64,000 nucleotides of DNA, taken from Maniola hyperantus. Lineage: Eukaryota > Arthropoda > Insecta > Lepidoptera > Nymphalidae. The position numbers were made by a program, and so were the translations under genes. The stretch is from assembly GCF_902806685.2 (NCBI RefSeq), contig NC_048546.1, positions 4,278,001 to 4,342,000 on the forward strand, written 5' to 3'. The notes below the pieces were generated by a model. The model did not search any database. It saw nothing but the letters and a program-made list of their open reading frames with translations, and was not told the DNA's origin. Below, one piece after another: positions 1 to 11,188 of the stretch; position 1 is the first letter of the stretch, and each line of letters opens with the position of its first letter.

Positions 1-210
1 TGTCTTATCCACTATGAGAAAGTTTCATATTAACTTGCGTCTCTTTTATGTTCTAACATTCTCGACACCAAACAACTCTTTCTCAATGACGAGGACATTT
101 TAAGCACAATGCACTAACAAAGTTTTAGTTAGTAAGTAGGTTTGTATTCTAGTAACTTCTGTATCTACTTTCTACATGTGTCTTGGGGAGCTAGAAGAAA
201 TTACTTTTTT

Positions 211-546
211 TTTATTCAGATACAAGTTAGCCTTTGACTGCAATCTCATTTGGTAGTAAGTGATGATGCAGTCTAAGATGCAAGCGGGATAACCTGGAAG
301 GGGTATGGCAGTTTTTATTGGGTAAACCCATGCATGCCCCTTTGGTTTCTACGCGGCATCGTACCGGAACGCTAAATCGCTTGGCAGCTCGGCTTTGCCA
401 GCAGGGTGGTAACTAGCCTCGGCTAAAACCTCCCACCAGACCAGACCAGAAATTTAGAAATTGTAAAATTCCAAACCCCTGCTAGGAATCGAACTCGGGA
501 CCTCCCACTAATAAGATCACAGTGCTTACCACTGCGCCAGGGAGGT
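211..546 (-). mobile_element. tRNA-derived SINE (family A), near full length
   Basis: On the minus strand it starts with a tRNA-like head: A box TGGCGCAGTGG at about 529-539 and B box GAGTTCGATTCC at about 484-496. A GC-rich body follows, then a tail with the motif GGTAGTAAGTGATGATGCAG and a short poly-T at the left (poly-A on the element strand). This is a common lepidopteran SINE layout. Tail pieces of the same family recur at 46384-46478 and a body piece at 49485-49546. No unambiguous target duplication was found. Confidence 0.8.
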
Positions 547-923
547 TGTCAAATTATTAATGTTAAGCTGTTCCACATCCACATCATTTATTAGTATGTA
601 AATACGCACATAACTAATAAAAATATTATATAAATAATAAAAGCACAGCTAAGGTAAGATCCGTTGAACACTTTGTTATAGTGGAAAGATCAGCGTAATA
701 AAGTACAAACATCACTTAATAATATAATTATTTAAAGTAAACAAACTTTCACAAATATAATCAGCCTACAACTAAAGAAAATTATGTAACATTACTAAAA
801 TAAGATATACCACAAAGCAGAAAGATCTAATATAGCTTGATTATAAAACTTAAAGGTTAATAGGTGTGAACTTTAGAATATTGGAATATAATGAAGACAG
901 TCCTGTAGTCCGTTTCCTTTATA
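547..923. other. AT-rich interval, nothing recognised
   Basis: No open frame, repeat family or structured motif was recognised. Confidence 0.5.
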
Positions 924-1436
924 CAAAAAACTGGTCAAGTGCGAGGTGGATTCCCACACGAAGGGTTCCGTACCATCGCACAAGAAATAACACTTTTTTT
1001 GTGATGTAACCACAAATTCACGGTTTTCGGATTTTTCCCTTTACTCGTACTATAATATGACATTCTTCTTCTTCTCAATCGTTCACTCTTGAGTCTTGAC
1101 AGAGTGGTCGTGGCTATGAATTCTTCACAGCTGCTCGTGCGATCTCCCTCCAGCGACTTCTGTTGGTGGCATTATGTGAACACACGGAGACAGGCGTGTT
1201 TGTTGCGGAGCGAATTAAGTTAAAAAAAAGAGCGAATTAATTAATTAATTAATTAATTAATATGACATTTCTACATGCCAAATTTCATGATTCTTGGTCC
1301 AAGGGAAGTACCCTATAGGTCTTGATTCCCTTGGCGGTCTTGACAGACACAACATGCAAACAGACGGATAGACAACGAAGTGATCCTACTCGTATAAGAG
1401 TTGCTTTTTTCTCTGTAGGTATACGGAACCCTAAAA
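924..1436 (+). repeat. CCGGCCAAGTGCGAG-type dispersed repeat, split by an insertion
   Basis: It begins with the diverged signature CTGGTCAAGTGCGAG, has the middle motif CAAATTTCATGATTCT and ends TACGGAACCCTAAAAA. Relatives lie at 15785, 20084, 25961, 30177 (minus), 31852 (minus) and 39677 (minus). The copy is interrupted at 1065-1257 by another element with a 12-bp target duplication. Non-coding. Confidence 0.7.
1065..1257 (-). mobile_element. Short retroelement fragment nested in a dispersed repeat
   Basis: The segment is flanked by perfect copies of TAATATGACATT at 1053-1064 and 1258-1269, a 12-bp target duplication. On the minus strand it ends in a GAA-rich tail and contains the motif CCACCAACAGAAGTCGCTGG. 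The right edge carries a TTAA microsatellite. This fits a target-primed insertion; the clade is not assignable from this piece. Confidence 0.65.
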
Positions 1437-1854
1437 ATGGATGAAAATTTTGATAAATAGAGCTGTGGCACGGACGGACGCTCTAGCTGTTAAAACATTA
1501 TTATAACACTTAATTAATAACGATTAATTTATTTTCCTTGTTAGAAAGTTGAATTTCTATATTAGAATCGAGGAGTCTCATAATAAGAGTTTTTTTAGTT
1601 GAGTTAAGATTTAATTGTAAAGTTTTATGGTTCTCGTATCTTTATAAGGTAGAAGTCGACGACCTGCCTTGAGAAGTGTCAGATACTATGTATTTCTAAT
1701 CTCATAAACAACGGTTCAGTTTATGATCCCGGCGCGGTGGTGCGAAATGTCGTAGCGTAGGCAAAGGTCTGGACTTGAAAGATAAAACAATAAATACCTG
1801 AATGTCTGGAGAGACCATAATTATTATTTGACCTATAATTATATTAAACCTTAA
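1437..1854. other. Unassigned interval with one GC-rich patch
   Basis: Mostly AT-rich. A more GC-rich patch near 1728-1775 immediately precedes a MITE but matches nothing I recognise. Confidence 0.4.
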
Positions 1855-2040
1855 AGCTAGCGCGCACCACGTTGCGGCGAGTTGGGTTCGTCTTAAAATC
1901 CGTAAATCTGAATTTAAATGTATGAAAATCCGGTGCGGTATTAATTCCGCAGTGCGGGCGCTTCTATATATGGATCTATAGTTCATATTCATAGATTATG
2001 CCGGAAAAAAATGTACAGTTTACCGTGGTGCGCGCTAGCT
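1855..2040. mobile_element. MITE with perfect 17-bp terminal inverted repeats
   Basis: The ends are AGCTAGCGCGCACCACG at 1855-1871 and its exact reverse complement at 2024-2040, giving a 186-bp non-coding element. The target duplication is not clear, so the superfamily is left open. Confidence 0.75.
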
Positions 2041-3248
2041 CTTATACTTCTGAAACAAAGGGCTCTACGTCATTAATTAATCCAAAGACCTATAAAACTA
2101 ATAACATGGTACCATACATTTTCCTTCATCTTTTCTTAGTTGTATATCCGGTGTATAAGATATAATATTTAACATTAGTATAGATTTCCTCGAAGAGAAC
2201 GGAAGGGCCAGCGAGGAACCCGTGGGCGTATCCGCTACCTACTCGTCTGAATTTATAAGAGTTCACTGCAATACTGGGCAGTGGGCACATATCCTATCTC
2301 GTAATACGGTCAATGTGCGAATCAATAGTTATTGCACGCTTTTACGATCACGGAGCTAGAAATACATTTAACACCGTCTACTTATCAGTTTCTTTTTTCA
2401 ATTTTTTTTTTTTGTTTTTTCCAAGAATCTCAATTATTTAGTTGTATATCTTCTTTTCTTAGGTCTTGAGGATTAAATGATAATAAGTAGGTAGTTAGTC
2501 TATTAAGTAATGTATATCTCCAGGATTTGGGCAAGATCTATTTACTCTAAGCCCATATCTATCACGTAAATATTCATGATACTTTCAGTGATTTTAAGAA
2601 GTGTACCTATCTAAAAAATTTAAAACAGCTGTTAACTGTTTTAAAATTTGCTATTCTACCCTCTACTTAATTCCTTTTTAATTTTGTAATTGAACAGGTT
2701 AGTTTATTACTATTTCTCTCCAGTTTGGCATAGATTATTTATATGATATGCTAAGTGTAACTCAGATTAATTTGTAGCTTTTAATTTGCTATCATTTAAT
2801 TTTATTGCCAATTATTTATATGATTTTATTGAGATAATAAATCTATAATAGCCGTATATCTTTTTATTAGTTCCAGTTTCTCATAATCAGTGGGTATAGA
2901 TACTTTCTAAATTTACCTTTTAAACAATATGTGGATTGTTTTATGCATTGATGAGATGCTTAAATACCTTTCGGCTTTCTGTTTATATTTTAGAAATAGA
3001 AATAAAAATGTTTTATTCAAATTAACTTTTACAAGTACTTACCTACCGTCAAATGCATCTTACACTGCATGGTTCGAAATGCCTTTCACACAGAGAAGAG
3101 CTAGCAAAAAAACTCGGCGGTTGCTCATTTCAAAGATTCTATTTAGAATATTGTCATCAAATCTTGAAAATAGCTTTCGTTGCGTTCGTTAAGAGTAGGA
3201 AATTCTTGAGTTTTTGCAAAATCTATATTTTGAAGAGTCTAGACCTAA
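2041..3248. other. Unassigned AT-rich interval
   Basis: No repeat or gene was recognised. Short open frames at 2929-3253 are in AT-rich DNA and show no domain-like sequence. Confidence 0.4.
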
Positions 3249-3460
3249 TCTAACAGACATAGCTCAAAGGGTTGCGAAGCTGAAGTGGCAATGGGCAGGG
3301 CACATAGTTCGTAAAACCGATAGGCGTTAGAGTCCCAAGGTGCTGGAATGGCGACCTCAAACCGGAAGACGCAGTGTTGGAAGATCCCCCCACTAGGTTG
3401 GACCGTGGCGTGTGGAAGTCGTTACAAGAGACCTATGTCCAGCAGTGGATGTCTATTGGT

Positions 3461-3515
<55 letters not shown>

Positions 3516-3520
3516 GATGA
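3249..3520 (+). mobile_element. RTE-clade LINE, 5'-truncated 3' end
   Basis: It encodes the C-terminal end of an RTE-type reverse transcriptase, finishing LQETYVQQWMSIG at 3424-3462. The stop codon merges into a TGATGA microsatellite (3461-3520), the usual RTE tail. The frame is broken by deletions: the usual segment between GRPPTR and the tail is missing near 3400. Other copies lie at 10371, 18318, 20675, 24136, 36784 and 40923. Confidence 0.8.
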
Positions 3521-3550
3521 CTATGAGACCTATAATTGTCTAAGTGGCTC

Positions 3551-3770
3551 ATCAATAATAGTCTATAACAGTCCACTGCTGGACTGAAAGCCTCTCCCAA
3601 CGGGAGGGTTTGCCCATAATCACCACGCTGGGCAGACGGGATCGCAGGAGATGGTAGTAGTAGCTCAGAGGACCACGCTGCTGCCCGTTCTCCGTTATAT
3701 CGCGTTCTCTGTTATCTTCTCTTAGTAGCCAAGTACACCCGCGGGAAAACAACTCCACCACACGGCATGT
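3551..3770. repeat. Possible dispersed repeat beginning CACTGCTGGACTGAAAGCC
   Basis: The start resembles a motif I recognise from insect transposable elements (CACTGCTGGACNNAGGCC). The rest is moderately GC-rich with no long frame. It abuts the RTE tail. Confidence 0.4.
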
Positions 3771-3795
3771 CATCTAAGTGTCTAACTGCCGTACT

Positions 3796-3904
3796 CAGAG
3801 TCGCTAATCGTTAATTAAGATTGAGTTAAAACGAGACAGATTTATGTGAGAGATATAGCTCTGTCTCGTTTTAACTAAACTTAAGTAACGATTAAGCGTC
3901 TCTG
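3796..3904. mobile_element. Foldback MITE
   Basis: Two arms of about 45 bp (3796-3840 and 3860-3904) are near-perfect reverse complements around a 19-bp spacer. The inner arms are perfect over GTTAAAACGAGACAGA. Non-coding. Confidence 0.7.
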
Positions 3905-4740
3905 CGATTTTATAGTAATACATTTTATAGTTACTCATACAAACTTGGCTAAATTTAGTACAAACACGTAGCCATATTGAACGCGTTGAGATCTCTTTAA
4001 CCGCAAACCGTTTGTGGTTCGTACACAGATTAACGCGCATTATAAATTATTTGAGTAAACTCAAAATGCACCACAATAGCACATCCCACATACTGGACTA
4101 GCAATAGAAACATTTAAAATCACCAACATTTTCTCTTATTTACACCCCATTGCAACCCTGACTTTATGACTAACGAAATACAACTCAAATTCATTTCCAT
4201 TGTTATTAACTAAAAGGCTACATAATAGCCTAGAGTTTCCTTCGAGGCTTCATAAGTTATGAACGTCGCTCCTGCTATCGCGACAGAGCCAGAAGTGAGC
4301 AATTACATCGAGCGAAACCCACTAAAGCATTGCCACCTGTTCTCACTCTAATGTTATTAATAATTGCCTCTAATATCCAAACCGTCAAGGCAATAACGTA
4401 TTAAATTTCCAGATCATACAGGAGACTTTCGTCTGAATATTATATACTCCGCAACTGCAATGCAATATCAGTTTTATACAAAAGGTAATAAGGTTTGTTT
4501 CTAAGTAAGTAGGGATTTCTGAGGCTGATATAGGATAGCAACCTACGCGCTTTCATTCATAGAAAATCCATAGCTTTGTTTTGTAATGAAATTGTTAGTT
4601 TATTTCTTCATAAATAAATGACATCTATTTGTGAACGCAGTAGTTCGTCCAGATAAAGTTACAATAAATATTTATGGGTGGTCTTTACAGTGTGTTTATG
4701 GACCATATAATCAAAGTATACTTACGCATATTATATAATA
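3905..4740. other. Unassigned interval
   Basis: AT-rich sequence with no recognised repeat. A slightly more GC-rich patch at 4255-4350 has no open frame. Confidence 0.4.
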
Positions 4741-4975
4741 CCAGCTTATGCTCGCGACTTCGTCCTCGTGGACTACACAAATTTCAAACCCCTATTTCAC
4801 CCCCTTTGGGTGTGAAAAGTTTAATTTTCAAAAATTCTTTCTTAGGGAATGCCTACGTCATAATAGCTATCTGCATGCCAAATTTCAGCCCGATCCGTCA
4901 CGTAGTTTGTGCTGTGCGTTGATAGATCAGTCAGTCAGTCAGTCAGTCAGTCACCTTTTTTTCTTATATATTTCA
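4741..4975 (+). mobile_element. Lep1-like Helitron-type non-autonomous element, GTCA-tailed
   Basis: It starts AGCTTATGCTCGCGACTTCG, carries the core motif GCATGCCAAATTTCAGCCCG and ends in a (GTCA)n run at about 4927-4952. The CTAGT-proximal end and CGCGACTTCG motif match the lepidopteran family published as Lep1 Helitrons (assignment from memory). Confidence 0.7.
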
Positions 4976-5436
4976 GAAGATTCATGCCATTTTCTTTGGA
5001 TTAGAATATTAATTTAAACAATATTATTGTGCCTCAACTTATTAATTTCTCATGTAAATCACTAGTGTTGGTAGACACATATCTCTACTTGTGCCTTCAT
5101 ACTTGAGATTGGTAGAATTACCTTCTCACTTCTCATGCATAAGTATTTGATCAAACAATTGCGCTTAACACTTGATTCTTCCCGTTACGTTAAGCCTACA
5201 CAAATTAAGAAAATCTACTTTAGCTTCGAACTTAAGATTTGTTTACACTGTCTTAGAACAAAAGTTTAAATTCAAGAGTTTTCATAAGGCGTTCTTGTTT
5301 GAAGTGCCTGAGCGATAAACGCATATAAAGTACTGATATTAAGTGGTTATCTTCTAGTTTTATTTTAAGCTATATATTGAGCAAGTTTATTGTAATTTTA
5401 AACAAGCATTTGAAGTTATTTTTAGCGATTTATTCC

Positions 5437-5636
5437 ACTTGCACTAACGGTGAAGGAAAACATCGTTAGAAAATCTGCATGCCTGACAGTTCCCCATAAT
5501 AATATCCTTGTCCTGTCTGAAGTCTGTCAATCTGCCCTTGGCCAGCGTGGTGGACCATAAGTTAAACTTATTCTCATTCTCAGAGAGTCCGTGCTCAATA
5601 TTAGGTCGGCGATGGTTTGAGATGACGATGATGGTT
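5437..5636 (+). mobile_element. tRNA-derived SINE (family B), body only
   Basis: It contains the family B body AACGGTGAAGGAAAACATCG, then CTGCATGCCTGACAGTTCCC, and ends in GATGACGATGATGG. The tRNA head is missing, so this is a 5'-truncated copy. Confidence 0.75.
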
Positions 5637-5639
5637 CTA

Positions 5640-6760
5640 TGGAAGGATTTTTGCAGTGCCTCTGACACCTGCTAAAAGTGGTATATGTCACACCAAAAAT
5701 AAGAGCTTCTACTTTGTAGGTCTTTGTAATTCGCTGCTACTGCTCAGTGGTAATAACCTTACAGAATTCTTAACACTGACCTCTTTATACAAATACGCTG
5801 GAAAAATGCAAATGGCCGACCTGTTTTTGAAGCAACTGGACTATCACCATTTTGGCGCTGATAGCAGCAGTGAGCGCATTGAACGTAATTTGTGACTGGA
5901 CTTAAGTACTCAGAAGTCAGAACTATTTGTTATTCATTAACAAAAAACACACTTTCGCATTAATAATATACATTATACATAGATAGTGACAGTGATAATA
6001 TTTTTAGCGATGCCAACATCCAACATAGCGTCAACACACAGCGTCAAAAGAAAAACTATTTGACACAAAGTGTCAACTTTAATTGCTGGTAAGTCAGTGA
6101 TGTGATTTAAGCTCATCCAGAAATCGTTAAATAATACTGTCATGTTCTATGGCACACCTTATCTAGCATACTTGTACATGTCCATAATTTCATAGCTTGA
6201 GCTGCAGTCATGATCTTCCTACACGCAAGATGCAAGATGTTTCTCAGCATCCGCTTTCCACACACTGTACCTATTTCCGGACTGCGATATTATCTTTGAG
6301 ATCTCATTGTTTACCAAAGTTCAAGCTTAGTTAGGTTTATTCTAAACGTGTAAATGCAAATAATACCTAAGTTGAACCTAACTAATAAATATTATTTAAA
6401 CAGATGTTTAACAAGCCACATTAGGCTATGACAAAGTAGGTACTTTAGTGTCTAAGACATTTATTGCGTTACACTGTGTGAAACAGACGAGAAAGTTTTG
6501 TTGTTTGCACCGCGAGACAGGTGGCAGAGGTCCTTGTGTACTAAAATTCAGTGCTGCAACTTTGTAATATGGCATACCTACTTTATTGCCTTGAAGCCTG
6601 GCATCAAACTATACTAGTCCATTATTGGTGTTTATCTGTGGTACATGCACAGCTAATTTGTCTGTCGTCTGCCTGTCTTTTTCTCAGAAATGTAATATGG
6701 AAATATTTCAAGTTGGCGATAAGTAGTCTAAGAAACAAAACAATTACACGTATCCTTCCA
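5640..6760. other. Unassigned interval
   Basis: It contains small open frames (5656-5895, 6551-6787) with no recognisable domain and no convincing splice context. No repeat was recognised. Confidence 0.4.
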
Positions 6761-7076
6761 AGCTGTGATACCCTAAGTAGTGGTTAGGACGTCCTTCTTC
6801 TAATCGGAGGTCGAGGTTCCATACCGGGCACGCGCCTCTAACTTTTCGGAGTTATGTGCGTTTTAAACACGTTTTAAGTAATTAAATATCACTTGCTTTA
6901 ACGGTGAAGGAAAACATCGTGAGGAAAGCTGCATGCCTGAGAGTTCTCCATAATGTTCTCAAAGGTGTGTGAAGTCTACCAATGACTATGGCCAAAATTG
7001 CCTTCTTACTCTGAGAGGAGATCCGTTCTCTGTAGTGAGCCGGCGATGGATTGATCATAATGATGACGATCATTCC
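6761..7076 (+). mobile_element. tRNA-derived SINE (family B), near full length
   Basis: Head with A-box-like TAAGTAGTGGTTAGGACGTC (6774-6793), a degraded B box near 6810, then ATAACTCCGAAAAGTTAGAG-type sequence, the AACGGTGAAGGAAAACATCG body and a GATGATGACGATCATT tail. A piece of the CCGGCCAAGTGCGAG repeat (7078-7128, minus) abuts its 3' end. Confidence 0.8.
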
Positions 7077-7077
7077 A

Positions 7078-7128
7078 TGGTACGGAACCATCGCTGGGCG
7101 AGTCCAACTCGCACTTGCCTAGTTTTTT
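7078..7128 (-). repeat. Fragment of CCGGCCAAGTGCGAG repeat
   Basis: It reads GGTACGGAACC, then GAGTCCAACTCGCACTTGCC and a T-run. These are both ends of the family joined with the middle missing. Confidence 0.6.
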
Positions 7129-7629
7129 GCATTTACCTACTAAGTTTCTAAGAACATTTAAAGCAGAAAATAATAATATCTGTTTTAAAGCTCCAGATCA
7201 TAACGCCAGCGGAATAAAAGATGATTGTACGAAGAAACAAAGCCTTTGAAAGGGGCATAACTCTAATTACTCGTAGAAGTTTAAATTAATATTTGACAAT
7301 TTTAGTCGGTGCTAAATACAAACTGCGATAAAATCACAGCAAACATACTCGTGCATTGCAATGCAACTCGAGCCTACAGTCGAGAGCCTAGTAGGTACTT
7401 GTGAACATAAATCATTTCGACACAATTAATGGTACATTGTCGCGAACACGCCTGTTCTTAATTACAAACTCGCTAGTGAGATAGCCCAAAATAGGGTCTG
7501 GAGTGAGACTGTTTAGTTGTTTACGACAATGCGACACTGGTTATCAGTTTTACACTTTAATCCTATTAGAAATGAGATATCATGGGGTAGGCTATGTTTC
7601 GTAATCATCGACATTACAATTATTATTTA
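7129..7629. other. Unassigned interval
   Basis: No gene or repeat recognised. Confidence 0.4.
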
Positions 7630-7796
7630 CTAGCTGATGCCCGCGACTTTGTCCGCATGGATTTACATTTTTTAATCCAAGGTATATTCTATCTCCGTTC
7701 TAAATTTCATCCAAATCCGTTCAGCCGTTTTTGCGTGATTGAGTAACAAACATCCAAACATCCACACTTTCACATTTATAATATTAGTAGGATTAG
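7630..7796 (+). mobile_element. Lep1-like element, short type without GTCA tail
   Basis: It starts CTAGCTGATGCCCGCGACTT, contains AATCCGTTCAGCCGTTTTTG and ends TTATAATATTAGTAGGATTA. The inner REGION is deleted relative to the copy at 13363. Related copies lie at 13363, 13988, 14455, 19153, 32792 and 33640. Confidence 0.7.
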
Positions 7797-8310
7797 GACT
7801 AGTCTACTTATTATTATAAATGCATGTGAGCTTAAAGTTTTTTAAGCTAAGTATCCAGTAAGTACTAATAAAAGTATTAAAAGTCAGCTGTCATTGCCAT
7901 TTCAATGATAGGTATTGAAACCAGCCACGCAAAGCAGTTTATTTTCGACCCGGAGAGTTGCATAAATGAAGAATAAAAAAATCAAAACAAATTGGTTTAT
8001 TGTTAGATCAAATAGTTTTTTTACGATGAAAATTAGAATAACACAGTTCTATTAGCACTCAATAAGCGTCAAATCGTATTGACTTTACTAATGATGTGTT
8101 AAATGTAAATCGCCAAAATCAAAATGGTAATTCAATATGATGTAGATAAGGCTCTACCAAGCAAATTAAACGCCTGACATATTAAGCCTCTGAAGGAATA
8201 TGACATCATCGCTTATATTAATAATCATAGAGATAATAATAGTTTGTCTATTATTTGAATTATAGCTGTCAAAGAACTACTTGCAAGACGTAAAGATCGC
8301 GACGTACATC
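7797..8310. other. Unassigned interval
   Basis: AT-rich, nothing recognised. Confidence 0.4.
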
Positions 8311-8495
8311 AAGAAAAAGGTGACTGATTGACTGACTGACTGACTGATCGGGCTGAAATTTGGCATGCAGATAGCTAGTAGGCGTAGGCATCCGCCAAGA
8401 AAGGATTTTTGAAAATTCAACCCCTGAAATAGGGGTGAAATAGGGGTTTGAAATTTGTGTAGTCCACGCGGACGAAGTCGCTAGCATAAGCTAGT
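8311..8495 (-). mobile_element. Lep1-like element, GTCA-tailed
   Basis: Minus-strand copy: a GACT run at about 8322-8346, GGGCTGAAATTTGGCATGCA, then CACGCGGACGAAGTCGCTAG and a terminal CTAGT. The segment usually following the GACT run is deleted. Confidence 0.75.
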
Positions 8496-9386
8496 TACTA
8501 ATATGAAGTGTTTTATGTTTGCATATTGATCTATTTTTTATACTTATAGAACAATAGACATTTTAGGGCCTGTGCGAACTGGCGTTTCCAAGGACTTCCT
8601 GAAGTAAGGTTTGGGATCCTAGATAGGTCTAACTGAAAAGTATTTGTTTTTATAATGGCATCAGCCATATTGTGCCTATTGATGAAATACGGCTTAAACT
8701 GTTCAAGCAATTGAATAATGCCGTGTAAAAGCCGATACATTACATCTATTAGGTACCATACTCGCATCGTCTACTTTCTTGAAGTTACTATATTCCTGCT
8801 TAGATCGCACTTCATCTGCGTAGTTTTTTAAGTTTGCTAAAAATACGTTCTATCTTAGGTCTATATAATGCTAAATCTCATTTTGCGGCTTGATTTGCCT
8901 ACGTTTTTATTATCTATCGATTCCCTTCACATAATATCGTATCACATAATTCAGCTTTTTATTAAAGTGACGAGTTCAAGTACATTTCAATTAGCTTCAA
9001 CAACGCAGACAACCATAATATTATGCTTGTCTAATTAAATGCACAACAATCAGTGTATTGAAAATTAATAGGCTTTAAGCTTCGTGACTCTTAACGTATA
9101 TTCAGTGTCTATAAGATAATCACTGGAGTGATTTATTGAGTTGTAAATGCTACAGTAACGGAGTCGGCGGGAAACTACTTATTTGGGTATACGACTATAT
9201 CAGTCCATTTCTAGATGCCTACGGTTATCTATCAATGATTCATTTAGTCTGTCGTGGGTACTCGTAAATATTTACGATGTTAATAAATAAAAATCAATTG
9301 GCAATCTTATTAATATAATAACGTTTGTTAATAGGCGCCAAATAAATAATATATCAATAATATTTAACACCAACTACTTACTCGAC
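8496..9386. other. Unassigned AT-rich interval
   Basis: No recognised repeat. A 78-codon minus-strand frame at 8531-8767 has no domain-like features. Confidence 0.4.
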
Positions 9387-9389
9387 AAT

Positions 9390-9442
<53 letters not shown>

Positions 9443-9448
9443 ATCTTA
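9387..9448. repeat. Poly(A) run flanked by a 10-bp direct repeat
   Basis: An uninterrupted run of about 42-45 A lies between AATAATCTTA at 9387-9396 and AATAATCTTA at 9439-9448. The direct repeat looks like a target-site duplication, so this may be a retroposition that delivered only a poly(A) tail. Confidence 0.7.
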
Positions 9449-9801
9449 ATGTATGAAATAAATCTTATTTTTTACTCAGTCGTGGCACGAAACCTAGATG
9501 TCTGAATTTTATTGCACAATATTATGGGCAAAATGGCCTAATAAATTAAAATTATCCTTTAAGCAATTCCTAATCTTTAGTGCTTAGGTCTTAGATATAT
9601 CACTGCCATTTTTTGTAGAGCTGTGTATTAAGCTAAAGTAGGTACCTAATGCACAAACGATTCATCCATCAATCAACCTGTAGATATGCATTTAATACTG
9701 GACATAAGTCGTTTGAAGACACAACAATACCTAAAATAAATAATTAATCTTAAAATAAGACAACTTGAACACTTTAATCCAAACCTATATCCGGTTGTCA
9801 A

Positions 9802-9929
9802 ATAGTCCGCGACAGGTTGAGATGGCAATCGGAGTATGAGGTGGGGAACTCTCCGCACACCCGCACGTCACTGTAAGGGTGTACGGGGCGTTCCCTTCCC
9901 GATTACCATCTCGACCTGTCACGTACTAT
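9802..9929. mobile_element. GC-rich foldback MITE, copy 1
   Basis: Left end CGCGACAGGTTGAGATGG pairs with the right end CCATCTCGACCTGTCACG. The interior is GC-rich (CGCACACCCGCACG) in an AT-rich surround. Relatives lie at 15017 (right end only), 28674, 46000, 46850, 50079 and 50934. Confidence 0.75.
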
Positions 9930-10210
9930 AATTGATACGTGCCTAATTTGGACGAATAAAACTCGCCCTTTGCCATTTAAAAATAATGTAAATGACCCAA
10001 AGTAAACAACAAAATTATCAGCAAACAAAAGGCAGAAGACAAACAAAGGTTTAATATCAATCTGTCCTCAATCATTGTGCCGCATTACCTCACAGTCGAA
10101 GGGCACATTTAAATTTCTATTCGCAATCGCATATTCGACTATCGGGCGTGCTTGGCTCATGACGTCAGCAATGATGCAATCTAATTCTCATCAATCGTGG
10201 CGGTCGGATC

Positions 10211-10216
10211 ATGAAG
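10211..10216 (+). CDS. Possible minimal first coding exon (Met-Lys)
   Basis: ATGAAG is followed directly by a splice donor, GTAAGG. Many lepidopteran secreted-protein genes have a first coding exon of only a few codons ending like this. A TGACGTCA site lies 51 bp upstream (10160-10167). No clear TATA/initiator pair was seen and no signal-peptide exon was found between here and 11189, so the call is speculative. Confidence 0.2.
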
Positions 10217-10370
10217 GTAAGGGTTAGCGCAAACTATACCCTTTTACCTATTGATTTATGATAGCTTTATTATAAGATTTAAAGTTATTGACGTATGTTA
10301 TCAGGAATCTCGTTTTCAAAAGCAAACGCGCTGTTTGTTTTTAGTTATTCCGTTTTATCCTATGACATTA

Positions 10371-10710
10371 TCATCATCAACCGATAGGCGTCCACTTCTG
10401 TACAGAGGTCTCTTGTAGAGCCTTCCACCCACATGAACCGGTCTTGCACCGCCTGAATCCAGCGGCTCCTTGCGACTCGTTTGATGTCGTCTGTCCACCT
10501 AGTGGGAGCTTCCCAACCTTGCGTTTTCCAGTCGTACCTACTAACGTCTATAGATTCTTGGAACTATGTGCCCTGCCCGTTGCCACTTCAGCTTTGCAAC
10601 CCGTTGAGCTATGTCGGTTACTTTGGCTACAAATATCTTCATTTCTGATTTGATCACGTAGAGAAACTCCAAGCATAGCTCTCTCCATCTCCCGCTGAGT
10701 GACTATGAGC
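10371..10710 (-). mobile_element. RTE LINE 3' fragment
   Basis: On the minus strand it encodes pieces of the RTE reverse transcriptase C-terminus (around GGTTGCAAAGCTGAAGTGGC and the GACGACATC segment) and ends in a short TGATGATGA tail. Frameshifts and substitutions break the frame. Confidence 0.75.
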
Positions 10711-10947
10711 TTTCTTATGAGACGCGATAGGTAGCAACCATATCCTATGTATTGTGGCTATAATTGTCTGATTATTAGGGTTGCAATCATTGATGTTGGA
10801 ATCCCCCTCTACGTTGCAATCATATTTTATCCTGTGAATAATTCCTGGAAATACAAATAAACAGAGAAACTGTGGTGATGCGATGGAAGCTTACATTCGA
10901 CTTAGCACGCTATACAGTTTTGGGAGAGCCCCTTCAATTGAGAATAG

Positions 10948-11111
10948 TATAGCCTGACCAGAAAAATAAAATACTTCACCATATTATTGCCGGAAACTAG
11001 TACAATTAATTTACCTACCTATATAAAACTTTTAACTTGTCACCTATTGCAATGAAAAATGCAAAAGTAGCGCCCCTAGAGCATTTTTTTTTAATTTTCT
11101 GGTCAGGTTAT
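10948..11111. mobile_element. MITE with TATAGCCTGACCAGAAAA-type ends
   Basis: Left end TATAGCCTGACCAGAAAA and right end TTTTCTGGTCAGGTTATA are inverted repeats with one mismatch. The interior includes GTAGCGCCCCTAGAGCATTT. Non-coding. Confidence 0.65.
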
Positions 11112-11188
11112 ATCTACCTAGTTGTACGTTTCTGTAGAGATATTTGTTTGAACACTTGTCTATAACATAATAACTTTGTCCTTTTTAG

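Noticed and set aside
3348..3587. 79-codon frame with a long aspartate run
   Set aside because: The Asp run is the GAT microsatellite at the RTE 3' end; no real gene.
4927..4952. Regular CAGT units resembling a CRISPR or satellite array
   Set aside because: The units are 4 bp, part of the tail shared by all GTCA-tailed Lep1-like copies.
10205..10265. Translation through the GTAAGG after ATGAAG
   Set aside because: It gives a 16-codon peptide with no signal sequence before a stop; only the splice reading was kept, at low confidence.
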